Assembly: GCA_902536555.1 (NCBI GenBank)
Contig: CACAXR010000006.1
Coordinates: forward strand, 1 to 57,292
Length of the DNA: 57,292 nucleotides
Source of the DNA: an uncultured Prochlorococcus sp.
GTDB taxonomy: Bacteria; Cyanobacteriota; Cyanobacteriia; PCC-6307; Cyanobiaceae
Direction: 5' to 3'
In this document: positions 54,977 through 57,292 of the stretch, piece after piece
Layout of the letters: each line of letters starts with the position of its first letter
How positions within the stretch are numbered: the stretch's first letter is position 1
Position numbers and translations under genes: made by a program
Notes under the pieces: generated by a model
Told to the model about the DNA's origin: nothing
Databases searched by the model: none
Seen by the model: the letters and a program-made list of their open reading frames with translations, nothing else

Positions 54977-57292
54977 TTATTGAGTTAAAGTCCTTTTTTT
55001 AGTAACAAGTTTGAATGCTTCGATTATGTCTCCTTCAATCCATGAAGAAAATTTATCGCAGCCAACTCCACACTCAAATCCTGTATTTACTTCTTTTACA
55101 TCATCTTTAGATCTTTTTAGGGAATCTAAATTACCTTCAAAAATTACCTTATCTGATCTTATAACTCTCAGAGAACAATTCCTTTGTAACTTGCCAATTT
55201 GTATATAACAGCCTGCGATAGCTCCTTTACCAACTGCAAAAGTTGCTCTAACTTCGGCTTTACCTAACGATTCTTCCACAAGATCTGGTTCAAGTAGACC
55301 CTCCATAGCTAATTGAATATCTTCTAAAAGTTTATAGATTACTTCATATTCTCTTATATCAACATCATTAGCATCAGCTGCTCTCTTTGCTCCAGATGCC
55401 ATTGACGTATTAAACCCAATGATTACTGATCCTGATGCAGCTGCGAGATCAATATCTGTTTCAGTTATTTCTCCTGGAGCAGAGAGTAAAACTCTTACTT
55501 GAACTTCATTTTTTGGTAATTGTTCTAGTGACCCTAATATCGCTTCAACACTGCCTTGAACATCAGCTTTGAGGATTAAGTTTAACTCTTTTAATTCTCC
55601 ATCATTTGCTTGCGTTGATAAGGATGATAAGCTGACTCTTCTAGAGGCCATTTGCTGAGCTAATTTTGTAGCTCTGGCATCTGTTGCTCTATCTCCGACA
55701 ATAGCTCGAGCAGTTTTCTCGTCAGGGTAAACTTCAAATTCATCGCCTGCGGTTGGTACTTCGCTGAATCCTAGTGCTTCCACTGGGAATGATGGTCCTG
55801 CTTCTTTGATTCTATTGCCATGTTCGTCGACCATTGCTCTAATTTTTCCAAGGACTGAACCTGCCGCCAAAACATCCCCCGATTTTAAGGTCCCATTTTG
55901 TACTAATAAAGTAGCTACAGGACCTTTAGCTTTATCGAGGTGGGCTTCTATTACAGTGCCTTTGGCTGACCTGTCGGGGTTAGCTTGTAGATCTTCAACT
56001 TCCGAAACTAATAAAATCATTTCTAGCAATTTATCAATATTTTGTTTTTTGATTGCACTTACTGGAACCATCACAGTATCCCCCCCCCAATCCTCAGCAA
56101 TTAAATCTTTTTCTGAAAGTTCTTGCTTGACTCTTTCGGGAGATGCTCCTTCTTTATCAATTTTATTTATTGCAACAACAATAGGAACTTTTGCAGCTCT
56201 TGCATGACTAATTGCTTCAAGTGTTTGAGGTCTGCAACCATCATCTGCTGCAACTACAAGAACAGCTACATCAGTCACTTTTGTACCTCGAGCTCTCATT
56301 GCTGTAAAGGCCTCATGACCAGGGGTATCAAGAAAAGTTAATTTTTTATTTTTAGATTCATGTTTAAATTCAACTTGATAGGCTCCTATGTGTTGAGTTA
56401 TTCCACCAGCTTCTCCTGAAGCTACTCTTGATTCTCTGATGGAATCTAAAAGACTTGTTTTACCATGATCTACATGACCCATTACTGTAATAACAGGTGG
56501 TCTTTTTATTAGATTATCAATATCATCAGATTCGATCATCTCCACTGTTTTCTCAGCAGCTTCCTGGATATCATCTTGTAAAACAGGTACTCCAAATTCT
56601 TCTGCAACTGTTTCGATAGTCGCTAAGTCTAGAGATTGAGTTACAGTTGCTGTTATTCCTTTAAAGAAAAGAGATTTTATTATTTCAGAACTTTCAAGAC
56701 TTAATTTATCTGCTAATTCTTGAACAGTTAAATTATCTTCAGGAACTATAATCATCTCAGGTCTTACTTGTTTGGCCTCTTTTGCAGCCTTTAACTCCAT
56801 AGCTCTTCTTTTCTGTCTTTGTCTAGTGGTCTCCTTTTTTTTCTTCTTAAATTGTTTTATAGATTTTTGAGATTTAGTTTCTTCAGACTTTTCTTTCTTA
56901 GGACGCGCCAGACTTGCTGATAAAATTGAAATTTTCTCGCCTGAATATCCACTGGTTTCAGATGTTAATGAATCATCATTTTCACCAATAATATGAACTT
57001 TCTGCCTTTGTTTCTGGGGATTTTTATTTCTTAATGCTTCTAATTTTGCACTATCATCCCAATCTGTTTTTCCTGTTTTCTTTGAACTATTTGAAAATGC
57101 TCTATGAGGAGGTTTTTTGGAACTTGGAGTAGCATTAGGACGATTACTAGGCGCTTTCGCCTTCTGCTTAGGTGCATCGATATTTTGTTTTGCGGTATTC
57201 TTTTTACCTAGATTGTCTTTCTCAGAGTTACTATTTTTTTGAAGTTGTAAAAGTTCGTTGGGTGATACTGGCTTCCTTATCCCAGAAGAATT
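54977..57292 (-). CDS. infB: Translation initiation factor IF-2 (5' end beyond the window)
   Basis: IF-2 is the GTPase that brings initiator tRNA to the 30S subunit. The frame stays open to the window edge, giving 771 residues without the N-terminus; an internal ATG at 56800 is not the start. The visible N-terminal part is a basic, low-complexity Lys/Ser/Asn-rich region, followed by the IF2N domain ([20 protein letters not shown]), G domain motifs [29 protein letters not shown] and NKID, and domains II to IV. A G9 run codes for Trp-Gly-Gly in the G domain. Confidence 0.97.
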   Translation of the reverse strand, partial: NSSGIRKPVSPNELLQLQKNSNSEKDNLGKKNTAKQNIDAPKQKAKAPSNRPNATPSSKKPPHRAFSNSSKKTGKTDWDDSAKLEALRNKNPQKQRQKVHIIGENDDSLTSETSGYSGEKISILSASLARPKKEKSEETKSQKSIKQFKKKKKETTRQRQKRRAMELKAAKEAKQVRPEMIIVPEDNLTVQELADKLSLESSEIIKSLFFKGITATVTQSLDLATIETVAEEFGVPVLQDDIQEAAEKTVEMIESDDIDNLIKRPPVITVMGHVDHGKTSLLDSIRESRVASGEAGGITQHIGAYQVEFKHESKNKKLTFLDTPGHEAFTAMRARGTKVTDVAVLVVAADDGCRPQTLEAISHARAAKVPIVVAINKIDKEGASPERVKQELSEKDLIAEDWGGDTVMVPVSAIKKQNIDKLLEMILLVSEVEDLQANPDRSAKGTVIEAHLDKAKGPVATLLVQNGTLKSGDVLAAGSVLGKIRAMVDEHGNRIKEAGPSFPVEALGFSEVPTAGDEFEVYPDEKTARAIVGDRATDARATKLAQQMASRRVSLSSLSTQANDGELKELNLILKADVQGSVEAILGSLEQLPKNEVQVRVLLSAPGEITETDIDLAAASGSVIIGFNTSMASGAKRAADANDVDIREYEVIYKLLEDIQLAMEGLLEPDLVEESLGKAEVRATFAVGKGAIAGCYIQIGKLQRNCSLRVIRSDKVIFEGNLDSLKRSKDDVKEVNTGFECGVGCDKFSSWIEGDIIEAFKLVTKKRTLTQ

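Noticed and set aside
1-57292. CRISPR arrays, insertion sequences, rRNA genes
   Set aside because: I saw no regularly spaced repeat array, no transposase with terminal repeats and no rRNA sequence in this window.

Overview
This window looks like a piece of the core chromosome of a high-light-type Prochlorococcus (marine picocyanobacterium). The DNA is very AT-rich with short intergenic gaps. It carries photosystem I genes psaA, psaB, psaI and psaL, a ferredoxin-type glutamate synthase, a CbiG-CobJ cobalamin fusion, an MPBQ/MSBQ methyltransferase of the cyanobacterial type, and a small DUF3764-like protein that I associate with marine picocyanobacteria. Strain and clade cannot be fixed without a database comparison.

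Layout. 216-16340 is one long forward block: the S10/spc/alpha ribosomal gene cluster (rplC to rplQ, with secY, adk, rpmJ and rpoA), then truA, rplM, rpsI, rpmE and prfA. As usual in cyanobacteria it starts at rplC, has no rpsN between rplE and rpsH, and has rpsJ moved to the str operon. 16351-18125 holds an HNH nuclease-like gene and alr. At 18187 a tRNA-Ser(GCT) gene opens a region of about 3.6 kb with the marks of a tRNA-anchored island: a partial copy of the tRNA 3' end lies at 21823-21839, and a pair of GGGTAGGAAA-type repeats sits near each end. It contains a polysaccharide-export (OPX) protein, a ribbon-helix-helix protein and a DUF3764-like protein, but no recombinase.

21875-24563 carries a HAD hydrolase and cbiG-cobJ. 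24898-29457 is psaA-psaB behind a structured leader and ended by a clear intrinsic terminator. 29562-35561 holds a GT2 glycosyltransferase, a small membrane protein, psaI-psaL, an NlpC/P60 enzyme, a serine hydrolase, a serine-recombinase-like protein that lacks its catalytic serine together with a small partner ORF, and lipA. 35568-40436 is the glutamate synthase gene with a YciI-like gene abutting it. 40631-45338 is the str operon rpsL-rpsG-fusA-tufA-rpsJ. The remainder is mixed housekeeping: a LON-domain protein, MPBQ methyltransferase, pheA, DUF1997, rnhB, rne, dapL, clpS, a B12-binding radical SAM protein, tRNA-Thr(CGT), a DUF3493 membrane protein and infB, whose 5' end is cut by the window edge.

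The most unusual material is the tRNA-Ser island (att-like and arm-like repeats, plus four TTACTAG sites around the ribbon-helix-helix gene), the apparently domesticated serine recombinase at 33701-34375, a near-identical 24-nt promoter-like box in front of both rpmJ and rplM, and a run of inverted repeats in the psaA leader. Everything here comes from reading the sequence; no similarity search or folding program was run.
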